Counted from the stretch's first letter, positions 18,501 through 27,119 are shown. The stretch is DNA of 64,000 bases from Echinicola rosea (GCF_005281475.1 NZ_CP040106.1:4802501-4866500), one strand, 5' to 3'. A program made the numbers and translations. Notes: generated by a model not told the origin, from the sequence alone.

Positions 18501-18850
18501 TTGAAAACACGGGCAACACCTTCACGATCCATTCCCTGCCGATTGAAGCGCAATTTGCGCCTGTTTACAGCATTGAGGTGATGGATTTTGATGAAAATGG
18601 AACATTGGATTTTATCCTTGGCGGAAACCAAACGTTTACCCGGCTTCGAATCGGTGCAATGGACGCGAATTATGGACAGGTGTTTTTGGGTGATGGCAAC
18701 GGTCATTTCAGTTACTTGCCCCAAAACCAGTCTGGGCTCACCATCAAAGGGGATATCAAGTCCATCCTTCCCATTCGCTTGCCTGAAGGAGATTTTCTGC
18801 TTTTTGGCCTGAACAACCAAGGCATCGTGGCCTACAAAAAAGTAAAGTAA
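15545..18850 (+). CDS. Exported FG-GAP/VCBS repeat protein with ASPIC/UnbV domain
   Basis: A 1101-residue secreted protein with a signal peptide (about 1-24, ending VHAQ). Many FG-GAP/VCBS units follow, each with a calcium-type DxDxDG loop such as DLDNDGLDD, DFDKDGDLD and DINQDGFPD. These blades build beta propellers. An ASPIC/UnbV segment (about residues 510-600) includes the motif RVLWPSGKTQ; more FG-GAP units follow. The protein resembles CRTAC1-like surface proteins common in Bacteroidota and probably binds a surface ligand or carbohydrate; its substrate is unknown. The PAP2-type gene starts 6 bp after its stop, a pairing that suggests joint expression and function. Confidence 0.87.
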   Translation: MFGKRYTAIFLFITLFLIGKNVHAQDVPYPVFFQEKKPKKSGIAFKNEITEDAHHNILTYEYFYNGGGVAVGDLDNDGLDDIFFTGNMVDNVLYHNEGNFNFKDISKKAGIRGKDSWTTGVTMADINADGFLDIYVCYSGDGDAKSRQNELYINNGDLSFSEKASQYGLDDASNSTQALFFDFDKDGDLDMFLLNHNIEVIHELEFAAAKTDRHPTAGDRLYRNDSGTFTDISEAAGIIGNSLGFGLGIIASDINDDGWPDLYISNDYVEHDYLYINNQDGTFSEKLAEKLQHISHFSMGLDIADINNDGMKDIFTLDMLPEDNKRQKLLYGPENYEHYGLMVSEGFHHQNMRNMLQVNNGNSTFSEIGQLAGISNTDWSWSSLFFDANNDGYKDLYITNGYYRDYTNRDFLKYKGDYYFQKAINREKADTLELVTSMTSTPLPNYAFQNKGDLTFRDVSEEWGLAKHGFSNGAAYADLNNDGRLDLVVNNLNDFASIYQNTSNPGTKGNFLKVTLKGEGKNTYGIGSQVTVFTEHRALILEQMPTRGFQSSISYTLHFGLGGSEKVDSLRVLWPSGKTQTLQAISANQTILLSESQATPMESRKMPRTVAAYYESAPSPVQYHHKEKGYNDFKRQPLLTEMPSYLGPKLAATNAVDGSTLLYIGGTKGNPGKLFKADTTGHLTPTSAIVTGEEYTDADALFLDANQDGHPDLYLASGGYHNYTPKDEALQDRLYLNDGTGKLLQNPEALPKMLTSTAVVKSADINQDGFPDLFVGGRIVPGKYPEIPNSYLLINDGTGTFTDATSILAPDISNLGMVTDAAWTDLNGDRFSDLIIVGECMSVQVFINQHGKQLINQTSQWLASSPHGLWNSLAKGDFDGDGDDDLILGNYGLNSQLKASKEHPITLYYGDFDENGSIDPLMVRYVQGEAYPFASRDELLDQLYGMRSKFTDYESYSKAKIEDILTKSQLESADRLTVNELKTLYLENTGNTFTIHSLPIEAQFAPVYSIEVMDFDENGTLDFILGGNQTFTRLRIGAMDANYGQVFLGDGNGHFSYLPQNQSGLTIKGDIKSILPIRLPEGDFLLFGLNNQGIVAYKKVK

Positions 18851-18856
18851 ACTACC

Positions 18857-20200
18857 ATGAGAAACCACACTACTCTTTCTTGCTATACCCTACTCGTGGC
18901 GCTGCTGCTATTTCAGCTTCCATTTATGGCTAAAGGCCAAAGCCGACAACAAAAAGTCAATTTATACGTGGAAAATTTATTCGAAACCACTAAAATCATG
19001 GTTTCTGACGTCACTTCTCCCACCGGAGCCGCACGGTTTTATGCCTATATTACATTAGGTGCCTATACTGCCCTGAACCAGTCGGTCAGGATAGAAACAC
19101 CCCTGCAGCAGGTTTTTATCGTTCCCCTCACCATTCGCTATCCGGCCGCTGCGGATATCGACAGTACTTTTGCGGCCATTTACAGTATGCTCAGTGTGGG
19201 CAAAGGGATAATGCCCTCCGGAATCAGCTTAGTTTCCGCACAACAAAACCTCATCAGCCGATACAAAACCAACAAGTGGATCACGGCCAAAAAGCTTCAA
19301 AATAGTATTGCCTACGCAGACAGCATTGCCCATCAAGTATTGGCCTACGGCAAAAGTGACGGCTATGGTAAACTCAGTGCCCTACCACGCTATTCCCCCT
19401 CCAATGAGCCCGGCACTTGGTACCCCACTCCCCCCGCATACCTTGGTGCCATCGATCCGGAATGGAAGACCATCCGCCCCTTTTACCTTTCCGAGCTAGC
19501 GCAATTTAAACCAGCTCCACCTGTCCCCTACTCCATGGACAGCACCAGTGTTTTTTACAAGCTGACCAAGGAGGTGTACGATACCACACAGGTGCTGAAC
19601 AACGAAAAGCGGCTGATTGCCAATTTTTGGGACTGCAATCCCTTTATGGTTTCCTACAGCGGGCATATGGCCATTGGACTCAAAAAAATAAGCCCGGGAG
19701 GCCACTGGGTAAACATCACCGGCATCGCCTGCAAAAAAGCTGACATCACCTTTGCTGAAGCAGTGGAAGTACATGCGCTCCTTTCCACAGGCCTCCACGA
19801 TGCCTTTATCAGCTGCTGGGAAGAAAAGTATGACAGCGACCGGATCCGGCCAGAGACGGTCATCAACCGTCATATCGACCCAAAATGGCGACCGATACTC
19901 CAAACGCCGCCTTTTCCCGAATACACCAGTGGACACAGCGTGATTTCCCGTACGAGTGCCACGCTCCTCACCTACTATTTTGGGGATAACTTCACCTATA
20001 CGGATACATCTGAAGAATATTTTGGCCTTCCCGCAAGGAAGTTCAACTCCTTCCTACAAGCATCTGATGAAGCGGCCATTTCCCGGCTCTACGGCGGCAT
20101 CCACTACCGCGACGCCATCGAGGTAGGCGTCAAACAAGGCCACAAAATCGGGAAATATATTATTGGACTGCTCGAAAAGGAGAAGGTGGCGAGGAGGTAA
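18857..20200 (+). CDS. Vanadium-dependent haloperoxidase / PAP2 superfamily protein
   Basis: Exported enzyme of 447 residues; the signal peptide is about residues 1-27, ending AKGQ. The acid-phosphatase/vanadate site is complete. The first part is K-x(6)-R-P (KYDSDRIRP), the second the SGH triplet (EYTSGHS, about residue 358), the third R-x(3)-G-x-H-x(3)-D (RLYGGIHYRD, about 410). The family includes haloperoxidases and phosphatases that share this site, so either halide oxidation or phosphate-ester hydrolysis is possible. Its close coupling (6 bp) to the FG-GAP/ASPIC gene is typical of Bacteroidota vanadium-haloperoxidase-like proteins. It acts outside the cytoplasm. Confidence 0.85.
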   Translation: MRNHTTLSCYTLLVALLLFQLPFMAKGQSRQQKVNLYVENLFETTKIMVSDVTSPTGAARFYAYITLGAYTALNQSVRIETPLQQVFIVPLTIRYPAAADIDSTFAAIYSMLSVGKGIMPSGISLVSAQQNLISRYKTNKWITAKKLQNSIAYADSIAHQVLAYGKSDGYGKLSALPRYSPSNEPGTWYPTPPAYLGAIDPEWKTIRPFYLSELAQFKPAPPVPYSMDSTSVFYKLTKEVYDTTQVLNNEKRLIANFWDCNPFMVSYSGHMAIGLKKISPGGHWVNITGIACKKADITFAEAVEVHALLSTGLHDAFISCWEEKYDSDRIRPETVINRHIDPKWRPILQTPPFPEYTSGHSVISRTSATLLTYYFGDNFTYTDTSEEYFGLPARKFNSFLQASDEAAISRLYGGIHYRDAIEVGVKQGHKIGKYIIGLLEKEKVARR

Positions 20201-20318
20201 TTGGGAAGGATTAGACTACCTATTTGATTTTGAGTTGGTCAAAATAAAGAAGCTTACTGGCCTGCCTTTGGATCCAGACAAGCTCCCAGTGACGGTATCC
20301 TTGGCAAATTTATCTTTC

Positions 20319-20345
20319 GCCACGAAGACACTAAGGTACAAAGGG
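20319..20345 (+). repeat. Dispersed repeat, GCCACGAAG family
   Basis: GCCACGAAGACACTAAGGTA followed by CAAAGGG matches the start of the 131-bp tandem units and lies between the PAP2-type gene and the TlpA-like gene. Confidence 0.6.
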
Positions 20346-20428
20346 TTTTGGTGACCCCTGTCTAATTTTGTGGTGCTTAATAATGGGAAGCTTACAGGCC
20401 CTAAATGCTTGGATATTAGGCAGCTTTC

Positions 20429-21316
20429 TTATTCAATAATATTCATTTCCGTTAAGTGTTGGTCTATTTCTTGCCAAACAATTTCATTTCCTCCTTCTTT
20501 GTAAAAAGTTATCTTTTTATTACTGTCAATTATAATGTTTTTTGGGTAGGAATTACCAAATAAAACCCTGTCCTTTTCTGAAATGAAAGTTATATCATAC
20601 TCAAATTTATTTTTTTCTAAAAAACCAGATACTTTATCTTTTGAGTCATCGGTTATTGATACAAACTTTACATCTTTATCCGAATATTTGCTGACTAGTT
20701 TATTCAATCCTGGAATTTCTTTTCTACAAGGTGCACACCAAACAGCCCACCAATTAACAACAATAGTTTGCCCGTTGAGGTTATCTAAATTGAATTCCTC
20801 TCCGTTAATATCTGTTAGTTCAATAGAAGGAAATATGTTCCCCTTAAGTAAAGGTTTGTCGATTGTCAGAACAGTCAACGAGTCGGTTAAATCGGCTTGA
20901 TCAAGCCAAGAATAAATAATTTTATTCGCTGTTGTATCTAATTCTTTTATTCTTAAAGACACTCTACGTGTGGAATTATCAAACGCTATGTCAATATCAT
21001 TCTCTTGTGAATTTTCTGAACCTTGTTTAAAATTAACGGTGGTAAATTGTTTTAATTGGTTGTTTGAAGCTAGTGCAATCCAATTTCCTGATTGTTTTCC
21101 CTGCTTAAGATATCCAACATAAATGTCGATTGAATCATTAGTAGATTCTAAAATGGAATGGCTTAAAATTTTAAGGGGTAAATCCTTTTCAATAGGTTTT
21201 AAAATTTCAGGAAAACCTTCTTGAAACTCCGCAGTTTTATATGAACTTTTTTGTTCTTTCTGACAACTACATAAAAATGTTAATATTAACATCGAAAAGA
21301 AAAGGTTATTCAGCAT
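20429..21316 (-). CDS. TlpA-like thioredoxin-fold lipoprotein
   Basis: A 295-residue membrane-anchored thiol-disulfide protein. The lipobox LCSC places the lipidated Cys at residue 18. The C-terminal thioredoxin domain (about 165-290) has the active site WCAPC (about residue 192) after VNWWAVW. The N-terminal domain is a substrate-recognition module as in other Bacteroidota TlpA/ResA lipoproteins. It probably reduces disulfides in the periplasm. The gene is visibly more AT-rich than those to its left, and the neighbour upstream is a DUF2185 gene with attC-like flanks, so recent acquisition is plausible. Confidence 0.85.
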   Translation of the reverse strand: MLNNLFFSMLILTFLCSCQKEQKSSYKTAEFQEGFPEILKPIEKDLPLKILSHSILESTNDSIDIYVGYLKQGKQSGNWIALASNNQLKQFTTVNFKQGSENSQENDIDIAFDNSTRRVSLRIKELDTTANKIIYSWLDQADLTDSLTVLTIDKPLLKGNIFPSIELTDINGEEFNLDNLNGQTIVVNWWAVWCAPCRKEIPGLNKLVSKYSDKDVKFVSITDDSKDKVSGFLEKNKFEYDITFISEKDRVLFGNSYPKNIIIDSNKKITFYKEGGNEIVWQEIDQHLTEMNIIE

Positions 21317-21334
21317 TATGAGGGGGTTAAATGG

Positions 21335-21404
21335 TTGTTAGCGTCCCGGCTAAAAAGCGTTGCTGTCCCGCAGGGCAGCTATGATTTTTTAGCCATTGTT
21401 AGGC
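21335..21404. repeat. attC-like hairpin between accessory genes
   Basis: GGCTAAAAA (21348-21356) pairs with TTTTTAGCC (21386-21394), and an inner stem GCTGTCCC/GGGCAGC (21362-21379) fills the loop. The two direct flanks are TTGTTAGCG (21335-21343) and TTGTTAGGC (21396-21404). GTTAGGC equals the integron attC R' core GTTRRRY, but the other box is not in the inverted orientation a true attC needs. Confidence 0.5.
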
Positions 21405-21544
21405 TTTCGTTTTTATTTAGTTTTTATTTTCTTCCAAGTTTCAACAGCCCAATTTTTATCCTTTTCATCATCAAAATAAAAGACCATTTGAAGAATTTGT
21501 TCGTCTACAATGGAAAAGGCATAAATCACATTATAATTTTTATT

Positions 21545-22177
21545 TCAATCCTGTTCCTTAATTTCATACCCAATTCTTTTGATTTTATGATCAGAAAAAT
21601 CGTAGGTATCCAATGTTTTTGAAGCAGACTGGTCTCGATTTTCAATTTGTAATTGGTGTTCATCACAAATCTGTTCACGCTTTTTCCCTTCTTCATTCCA
21701 TATCGCTATTCTTAAAGATTTATCTCCAGTTGTGTAAAGTAAATCCCCACTTTCCTCCTTAACTCGTTCAAACAGATTATTTATTTCAAGAGTCCAATTT
21801 TCAGTCAATCTGTGCTTGGTCAAATAATCATCTTCCAATTTATAATCATCCACTTCATACCAATTTGATTTTTCGGATTCTCTTTCGAAAACGGAACCGA
21901 CACCTTTTAATAAGAGCTCTTTTATACTAGAGTCAATTTTCAAAATTGTTGATGGGTTATTAATTCCAGTATTGTTTGGATTAGCAGTATATTCTTGAGA
22001 TTCATATCCTGAAAAAATTCTCCAACCACTATCTTCTGGTCTAGTTCTTTTTTCTCTATACATAAATAGTGGCTTCTTTTTCTCTTCGGATACCATTTTA
22101 GAAACCATTAAACCTCCAATGGCAGGAAAGTCATCAAAATTTTCTTCCTTTTTCTTTTTTCTGCTAAATATTCCCAT
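21545..22177 (-). CDS. DUF2185 (Imm33-type) domain protein
   Basis: A 210-residue cytoplasmic protein with no signal peptide or membrane segment. The N-terminal half carries the DUF2185 pattern: VSKMVSEEKKKPLFMYRE, then DSGWRIFSGYE, NNTGINNPSTILKID and GSVFERE. This domain is listed as immunity protein Imm33 in polymorphic-toxin systems. The C-terminal half (about 115-210) is not recognised. No toxin gene is adjacent, so it could be an orphan immunity gene. It is AT-rich and bounded by GTTAGGC (21398-21404) and GCCTAACG (22195-22202), like a gene cassette. Start ATG 22177. Confidence 0.75.
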   Translation of the reverse strand: MGIFSRKKKKEENFDDFPAIGGLMVSKMVSEEKKKPLFMYREKRTRPEDSGWRIFSGYESQEYTANPNNTGINNPSTILKIDSSIKELLLKGVGSVFERESEKSNWYEVDDYKLEDDYLTKHRLTENWTLEINNLFERVKEESGDLLYTTGDKSLRIAIWNEEGKKREQICDEHQLQIENRDQSASKTLDTYDFSDHKIKRIGYEIKEQD

Positions 22178-22610
22178 TGTCTTGTTTTAATGAAGCCTAA
22201 CGCCTTTATATCCACTATAAACCGTTTACAAACGGCTATAAACGTTTACATTCGACTAAAAATCGGATATTCTCGAAAATTACCGAATATTTATTTGCTG
22301 TAAAATACCCTAAATGGGGTATTTATTCGTTGATTGGGAATTTTACAGAAAATGAGAAGTAAGCCTGTTTACTGCCGCTATTGACCACCTACACACCTAC
22401 AGCCAAAACACTGTCGAGACTGCCCCAGCGCTTGTCCATAAATCACATCCGACGCCCTGTTTGGCTTTAGACAAGCCTGTAGTGACGGTGTCTAAACTGG
22501 TCTCTCTAAGAAACGAAGGGAAAAGAAAAACCCCTTCAGCTTAACCTGAAGGGGTTATTGAGAATATTCGATCTACTGTCTTTTATCTCACATCTATTTT
22601 CTCACAGCGT
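22178..22610. other. Intergenic region with small hairpins
   Basis: No gene is supported. It contains the GCCTAACG box (22195-22202), a stem AAATACCC/GGGTATTT (22303-22324), a TTAGACA/TGTCTAA pair near 22470-22495, and the terminator of the cupin gene at 22525-22556. Base composition changes from AT-rich to balanced at about 22340. Confidence 0.5.
22525..22556 (-). terminator. Intrinsic terminator of PUL A
   Basis: AACCCCTTCAG (22529-22539) pairs with CTGAAGGGGTT (22546-22556). On the minus strand the stem is followed by TTTTCTTTT, 55 bp after the stop of the cupin gene. Confidence 0.85.
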
Positions 22611-23123
22611 TTATTTCCGCTGGAAGTCATCCTGTACGCGGACGATGTCTTCTTCATTGGATGGGTTGGACGGGTCGGTGTGCATCCAGATTTCGGCCAC
22701 TACGCCCCAATTGTCCATGCCTACCAAGCGGTGACGCTCGCCTTTGGCCAGTTCTACTACTTCTCCAAGTACCAATGGTTGCAGCTCGCCTTCATCGTCT
22801 GTTGGGCTGGTCACGATGCCACCTTCTCCGCCTACCAATTTCCATATCTCGGCTCTTCTGTGGTGATATTGCCAAGAGAGGCGCTTTTCTGGTCCTACGA
22901 TCAAGATTTTAGGACTTAGTTTTTGCTTCAACTGCTCCTCTGAAAACTCAACGCTGGCAAAAAACTGTGACCTGAATTTGGCAATCTGGCTTTCCTCAAT
23001 CACGAAGAAACCGCCCCAAGGCCTTTCTCTATCCTCTGCGGCTACTTCATATCCGTTAAAATCCAACCAGTCTTTGATCTGCTTAAAAATGGCTTCCTTC
23101 GAAGCGTTCTTTTCTATCTTCAT
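22611..23123 (-). CDS. Mannose-6-phosphate isomerase-like cupin protein
   Basis: A 170-residue single-domain cupin resembling the C-terminal isomerase domain of type II phosphomannose isomerases. The family hallmark RPWGGFFVI is near residue 35. KILIVGPEKRLSWQYHHRRAE carries the metal-binding His pair and Glu, and GERHRLVG the second cupin His. The end EEDIVRVQDDF matches the EDDIVRxxD tail of the family. As last gene after the mannosidase and kinase genes, it could turn mannose-6-phosphate into fructose-6-phosphate. A general sugar-phosphate isomerase is the alternative. Only 51 bp separate it from the GH92 gene upstream. Confidence 0.78.
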   Translation of the reverse strand: MKIEKNASKEAIFKQIKDWLDFNGYEVAAEDRERPWGGFFVIEESQIAKFRSQFFASVEFSEEQLKQKLSPKILIVGPEKRLSWQYHHRRAEIWKLVGGEGGIVTSPTDDEGELQPLVLGEVVELAKGERHRLVGMDNWGVVAEIWMHTDPSNPSNEEDIVRVQDDFQRK

Positions 23124-23174
23124 ATTGTTCTACGGTTTAATAGATTTGCACTTAAAATTAGGAATTGCTATAGA

Positions 23175-25481
23175 TTAATCCTTGGAAAAAATCTTTTTAT
23201 TCGGCCTTCTTTTCATAATAAATGTCAATTTACCCCCTTTTATAATATCGGCATGCTGAATAAACGGCTCGCTCAGCACTTCCCCATTGAGGAGCACTTT
23301 GCTCACATACACATTTTCCTCCGATTGATTTTGGGCTTCCACGGTAAAAGTATTCCCATTTTCCAGGTTAATTGTCGCCTCTTTCACGAGAGGACTTCCC
23401 AAGGCATAGTCCACCGACCCGGGCGCAACGGGATAAAATCCCAATGCACTGAACAAGTACCAAGCACTCATCTGGCCGAAGTCATCGTTTCCTCCAAGCC
23501 CATCGGCACCGGTTTGGTACATGGCCCTCAGGATCATCCGAATTTTGTCCTGGGACTTCCAAGCCTGATCCGTCCAATTGTAAAGGTACACTACATGGTG
23601 TGACGGCTCGTTACCGTGCACGTAATTTCCGATAATGCCCTCCCGGGAAATGTCCTCGGTATTGGCAAAATACCTGTCAGGCAAATCCATACTGAAAAGG
23701 GAATCCAAATGCTCCACAAACCGCGTATCCCCTCCCATCATACCGATCATTTCCTTTGGTGCATGCGGTACATACAAGCTGTAGTTCCAGGCATTTCCTT
23801 CGATAAAACCCTGACCGTGAGTATCCAGTGGATCGAAACCTTGCTTCCAGGCTCCGTTCTTCAGCTTGGGACGCATAAAGCCTGATTGGTGATCAAATAC
23901 ATTTTTATAGTTCCCTGCACGATCCGCAAATTCTTGGGCAATTTCTTCCCTTCCTATTTTCGTAGCCATCTGGGCGATCGCCCAATCGTCATAGGCATAT
24001 TCCAGTGTTTTGGACACAGATGCTCCACTCACGTCCTCGGGTACATAGCCCTTCTCCATATAAGCTCCGATCCCATCAAAATAAGCGGTCTTAGCCGTGG
24101 TGACGGAAGCATTAAGGGCATGGTCCAAGTCGGACGTTACCGTTCCTTTGACCACCGCATCGGCAATGACTGAGGCACTGTGATAGCCGATCATGCACCA
24201 GTTTTCATTGGCATAATGTGACCATATGGGCAACATCGGATGGACACTCTGGTCAAAATGCGCCAGCATCGATTTTACCATATCACGGTTCCTAGCTGGC
24301 TGCAGCACGTTAAACAGCGGATGCAATGCCCGGTAGGTATCCCATAGAGAAAAACTGGTGTAATTGGTAAAACCTTCGGCCTCGTGTATATTCATGTCCA
24401 AGCCGCGGTATTTTCCGTCCACATCACCATAGACTGTTGGCCCCAAAAAGGCATGGTACATGGCCGTGTAGAAATTTACCTTATCCGTGTCTCGGATGGT
24501 GCTTACCTGCACCTTGTTCAATTCTTTGTTCCAACTATCTACCCCTGCTTGATGAATGGCATCGAAGTCCCACCCTGGAGTCTCTTCCTGCATGTTTTTG
24601 ATAGCTCCCTCCGTGCTTACAGGTGATATAGCCAACTTGGCGATTAGCTCATCACCGTCCTCTAGGTCAAAATCAAAATATGCCCTGATCTTCCTTCCTG
24701 CGATTTCGGGAAAATTCTCTGATTCGTTAAATCGCCCCCAAAAACCTCGATAGGCCTGCTTATCATCATATTTTTGATTGCCATATTTGGCGATCGGCTT
24801 GTCAAAGGAGAGCGCAAAAAACACTTTCCTGGTCCTCGCCCAACCTGTAGTCTCACGAAATCCAGTAACCAGCGTATCATTTTCGACACGCATAAACGTC
24901 CAGACATTCTTGTCATCATAATTGTAAATTCCGGACATAAGGTCCAAGATCACATGAGCATCTTCGCCTTCAGAAAAGGTATAACGGTGCACCCCTACCC
25001 TTGTAGTGGCGGTAAGTTCTGCGTTGATTCCATAATCGTCCAGCTCCACTTGGTAATAGGCCGGGGAAGCATTCTCACGATCATGGGAAAATCTCGAACG
25101 ATAACCCGAGTCAGGATCAGTTTCTGTACCAGGATTAAGCTGTAGAGGGCCACTGGTGGGCATCATTAAAAAATCGCCCAAGTCGGAGTGCCCCGTGCCA
25201 CTAAAATGTGTATGGCTAAAGCCAACAATCGTCACATCATCATACTGGTAGCCGGCACAATAACGGTACACTTCCGGATTATACCGGCCATTTACCTCGT
25301 AGGGAATCGTATCCGTATCAGGACTGAGCTGGACACTACCAAACGGAACCGTCGCCCCTGGGTAGGTGTGTCCCATTTTGGCCGTTCCGATCATCGGATC
25401 CACGTATTGGCTAAGGTCTTCTTGCGCTTGGACGCCCCAAGCCATGAAGCCCATAAGACTTGTTAATAGTATTTTTTTCAT
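23175..25481 (-). CDS. GH92 family alpha-mannosidase (copy b)
   Basis: Calcium-dependent exo-alpha-mannosidase of 768 residues, exported (signal peptide about 1-19, WGVQAQ). Family GH92 signatures are readable throughout: YVDPMIGTAKMGHTYPGATVPFG at the N-terminus, LEYAYDDWAIAQMA, HGNEPSHHVVYLYNW (about residue 620) and GGNDDFGQMSAWYLFSALGFYPV near the C-terminus. GH92 enzymes remove alpha-1,2, -1,3 or -1,4/6-linked mannose from N-glycans and mannan. The GNEPSHH segment differs from GNQPIQH in the second GH92 of this locus. A 228-bp gap separates it from the permease gene, so it may have its own promoter. Confidence 0.92.
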   Translation of the reverse strand: MKKILLTSLMGFMAWGVQAQEDLSQYVDPMIGTAKMGHTYPGATVPFGSVQLSPDTDTIPYEVNGRYNPEVYRYCAGYQYDDVTIVGFSHTHFSGTGHSDLGDFLMMPTSGPLQLNPGTETDPDSGYRSRFSHDRENASPAYYQVELDDYGINAELTATTRVGVHRYTFSEGEDAHVILDLMSGIYNYDDKNVWTFMRVENDTLVTGFRETTGWARTRKVFFALSFDKPIAKYGNQKYDDKQAYRGFWGRFNESENFPEIAGRKIRAYFDFDLEDGDELIAKLAISPVSTEGAIKNMQEETPGWDFDAIHQAGVDSWNKELNKVQVSTIRDTDKVNFYTAMYHAFLGPTVYGDVDGKYRGLDMNIHEAEGFTNYTSFSLWDTYRALHPLFNVLQPARNRDMVKSMLAHFDQSVHPMLPIWSHYANENWCMIGYHSASVIADAVVKGTVTSDLDHALNASVTTAKTAYFDGIGAYMEKGYVPEDVSGASVSKTLEYAYDDWAIAQMATKIGREEIAQEFADRAGNYKNVFDHQSGFMRPKLKNGAWKQGFDPLDTHGQGFIEGNAWNYSLYVPHAPKEMIGMMGGDTRFVEHLDSLFSMDLPDRYFANTEDISREGIIGNYVHGNEPSHHVVYLYNWTDQAWKSQDKIRMILRAMYQTGADGLGGNDDFGQMSAWYLFSALGFYPVAPGSVDYALGSPLVKEATINLENGNTFTVEAQNQSEENVYVSKVLLNGEVLSEPFIQHADIIKGGKLTFIMKRRPNKKIFSKD

Positions 25482-25709
25482 TGGGTTGCTATTCTTTAGG
25501 TAATAAAAAACGCTGCAGTACTTAACATTAAGTAAGAAAAAGGCTATATATACTCTTTCTTCATAACCGTAGGTACCTCTCGCCCCCTAAAAGGGGGAAT
25601 TTTCAAATGCTGGTCGACGACAAGTGTCTTTCTTAATCCGGGGGCTGAGCGGAGCCGAAGCCCTATCGAAAGTCTCAAGACTCAAATCTCAAGACTCCCT
25701 ACTCAAAAC
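25482..25709. repeat. Intergenic repeats between permease and GH92b
   Basis: This gap holds a CCCCCT-AAAA-GGGGG stem (25583-25597). It also holds a GCTGAGCGGAGCCGAA segment (25645-25660) and two direct copies of TCTCAAGACTC (25673-25683 and 25687-25697). Sequences of this type are recurrent intergenic filler in Bacteroidota as far as I recall. The first stem could act as a transcription pause or terminator. Confidence 0.45.
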
Positions 25710-27119
25710 TCAACTCTCCTCTACCCGATACCCTTTCACACCATAAAATACGATATAAAGATAACAGGCCAAAGGCACTATAAAGGATAGCTGGACACTT
25801 CCTGTCAAGTCAGCCATCAATCCTTGCAATAGCGGAACAATTGCGCCACCTACAATGGCCATCACGAGCAATGAGGAGGCCTGTGCCGTATATTTCCCAA
25901 GGCCTTTGATCGCCAATGAGAAGATCGTGGGGAACATGATGGAATTGAACAATCCCAAGGCTACGATAGACCAGAGTGCCAATTGTCCGTCGGTCAGTAG
26001 GCCAATGATCAGCAACGCGATTCCCGTGATACCGAAGAGCCACAGGGTCCGGTTGGGAATAAATTGGCCAATGATGATCACCAAAATATTGAGTCCGATA
26101 AAGGCCAAGGCGTAAAGCGCCATTTCACTTCCATAAACATAATGAATGGTCACGTATGATATTGCCGAAATCCCGCCAATGATCAGGAAACGATTGAGGT
26201 TCTTTTTGAAATCGGCCAATGCTACCGCCCCAAAAAACCTTCCTACCATGGCTCCTCCCCAAAAGAGTGCCAGGTAATGGCTGGCTTCAGCTTCATCCAA
26301 TCCGGCTATTTCCGGTAACCGGGCGAAATTGATCAAATTACTTCCCACCGTTACTTCACCACCTACATAGGCAAAAATGGCCCCTATGCCCAGAAAAAGA
26401 TGGCGATGCTTTAATGCTCCACTATCTGAGATGATGACTCCCTGGGAACCAATTTCTGGCAATTTAAACATTTTGAAAATCATGGCGATCAACAATAAGG
26501 TCACAGCCAGGCCCACATAAGGCATTTTTACAGCGTCAGCACTGATATCTACCTCTCCAATGGTACCAAAAATAAGGTAACCACCGATCAAAGGCGCAAT
26601 CGTGGTCCCCAGTGAGTTAAAGGCTTGGGTCATGTTCAGGCGACTGGAAGCCCCAGAAGGCTTGCCCAAAATGGTCACGTAGGGATTGGCCGCAATCTGC
26701 AAAATGGTAATTCCCGAAGCCAACACAAACAAGGCAAATAGAAAAAAACCAAAACTCACCAAGCTGGCAGCTGGATAGAAAAACAGACAGCCCACTGCGG
26801 AAATCACCAAGCCCAGGATAATCCCGTTTTTATAGCCTATTCTGCCAATCGGATCCCCTTTGGTAATGGAGATCAAATAATACCCTAGGGAAATAAAGAA
26901 GTAAGCCCCAAAAAAAGCCGTCTGGATCAGCATGGCCTGCCAGTTTTGCAAGGTGAATACTTGCTGTAAATGGGGAATCAAAATATCGTTCATGCAGGTG
27001 ATAAATCCCCACATAAAAAACAGCATGGTGACCAAAAACAATGGCCCCAAATATTGCTGACCGGAATCAAATTCTACATTATTATCTTCGGTTTCTTTTG
27101 AAATGCTAACTGACGCCAT
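25710..27119 (-). CDS. FucP-type MFS sugar permease
   Basis: A 469-residue inner-membrane sugar:H+ symporter with 12 predicted helices. ATG 27119 (MASVSISKET) is preferred; an upstream TTG at 27185 would add 22 unlikely residues. Family features are FFMWGFITCMNDILIPHLQ in helix 1, QIAANPYVTILG, and NMTQAFNSLGTTIAPLIGG. The relatives are L-fucose and glucose/galactose permeases. In this locus, between a ROK kinase and GH92 genes, mannose is the likely substrate (inference). The gene lies 168 bp downstream of the kinase. Confidence 0.88.
   Translation of the reverse strand: MASVSISKETEDNNVEFDSGQQYLGPLFLVTMLFFMWGFITCMNDILIPHLQQVFTLQNWQAMLIQTAFFGAYFFISLGYYLISITKGDPIGRIGYKNGIILGLVISAVGCLFFYPAASLVSFGFFLFALFVLASGITILQIAANPYVTILGKPSGASSRLNMTQAFNSLGTTIAPLIGGYLIFGTIGEVDISADAVKMPYVGLAVTLLLIAMIFKMFKLPEIGSQGVIISDSGALKHRHLFLGIGAIFAYVGGEVTVGSNLINFARLPEIAGLDEAEASHYLALFWGGAMVGRFFGAVALADFKKNLNRFLIIGGISAISYVTIHYVYGSEMALYALAFIGLNILVIIIGQFIPNRTLWLFGITGIALLIIGLLTDGQLALWSIVALGLFNSIMFPTIFSLAIKGLGKYTAQASSLLVMAIVGGAIVPLLQGLMADLTGSVQLSFIVPLACYLYIVFYGVKGYRVEES

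Noticed and set aside
21317..22610. Complete integron
   Set aside because: Only attC-like heptamers and one stem are present; there is no integrase gene and one box has the wrong orientation.
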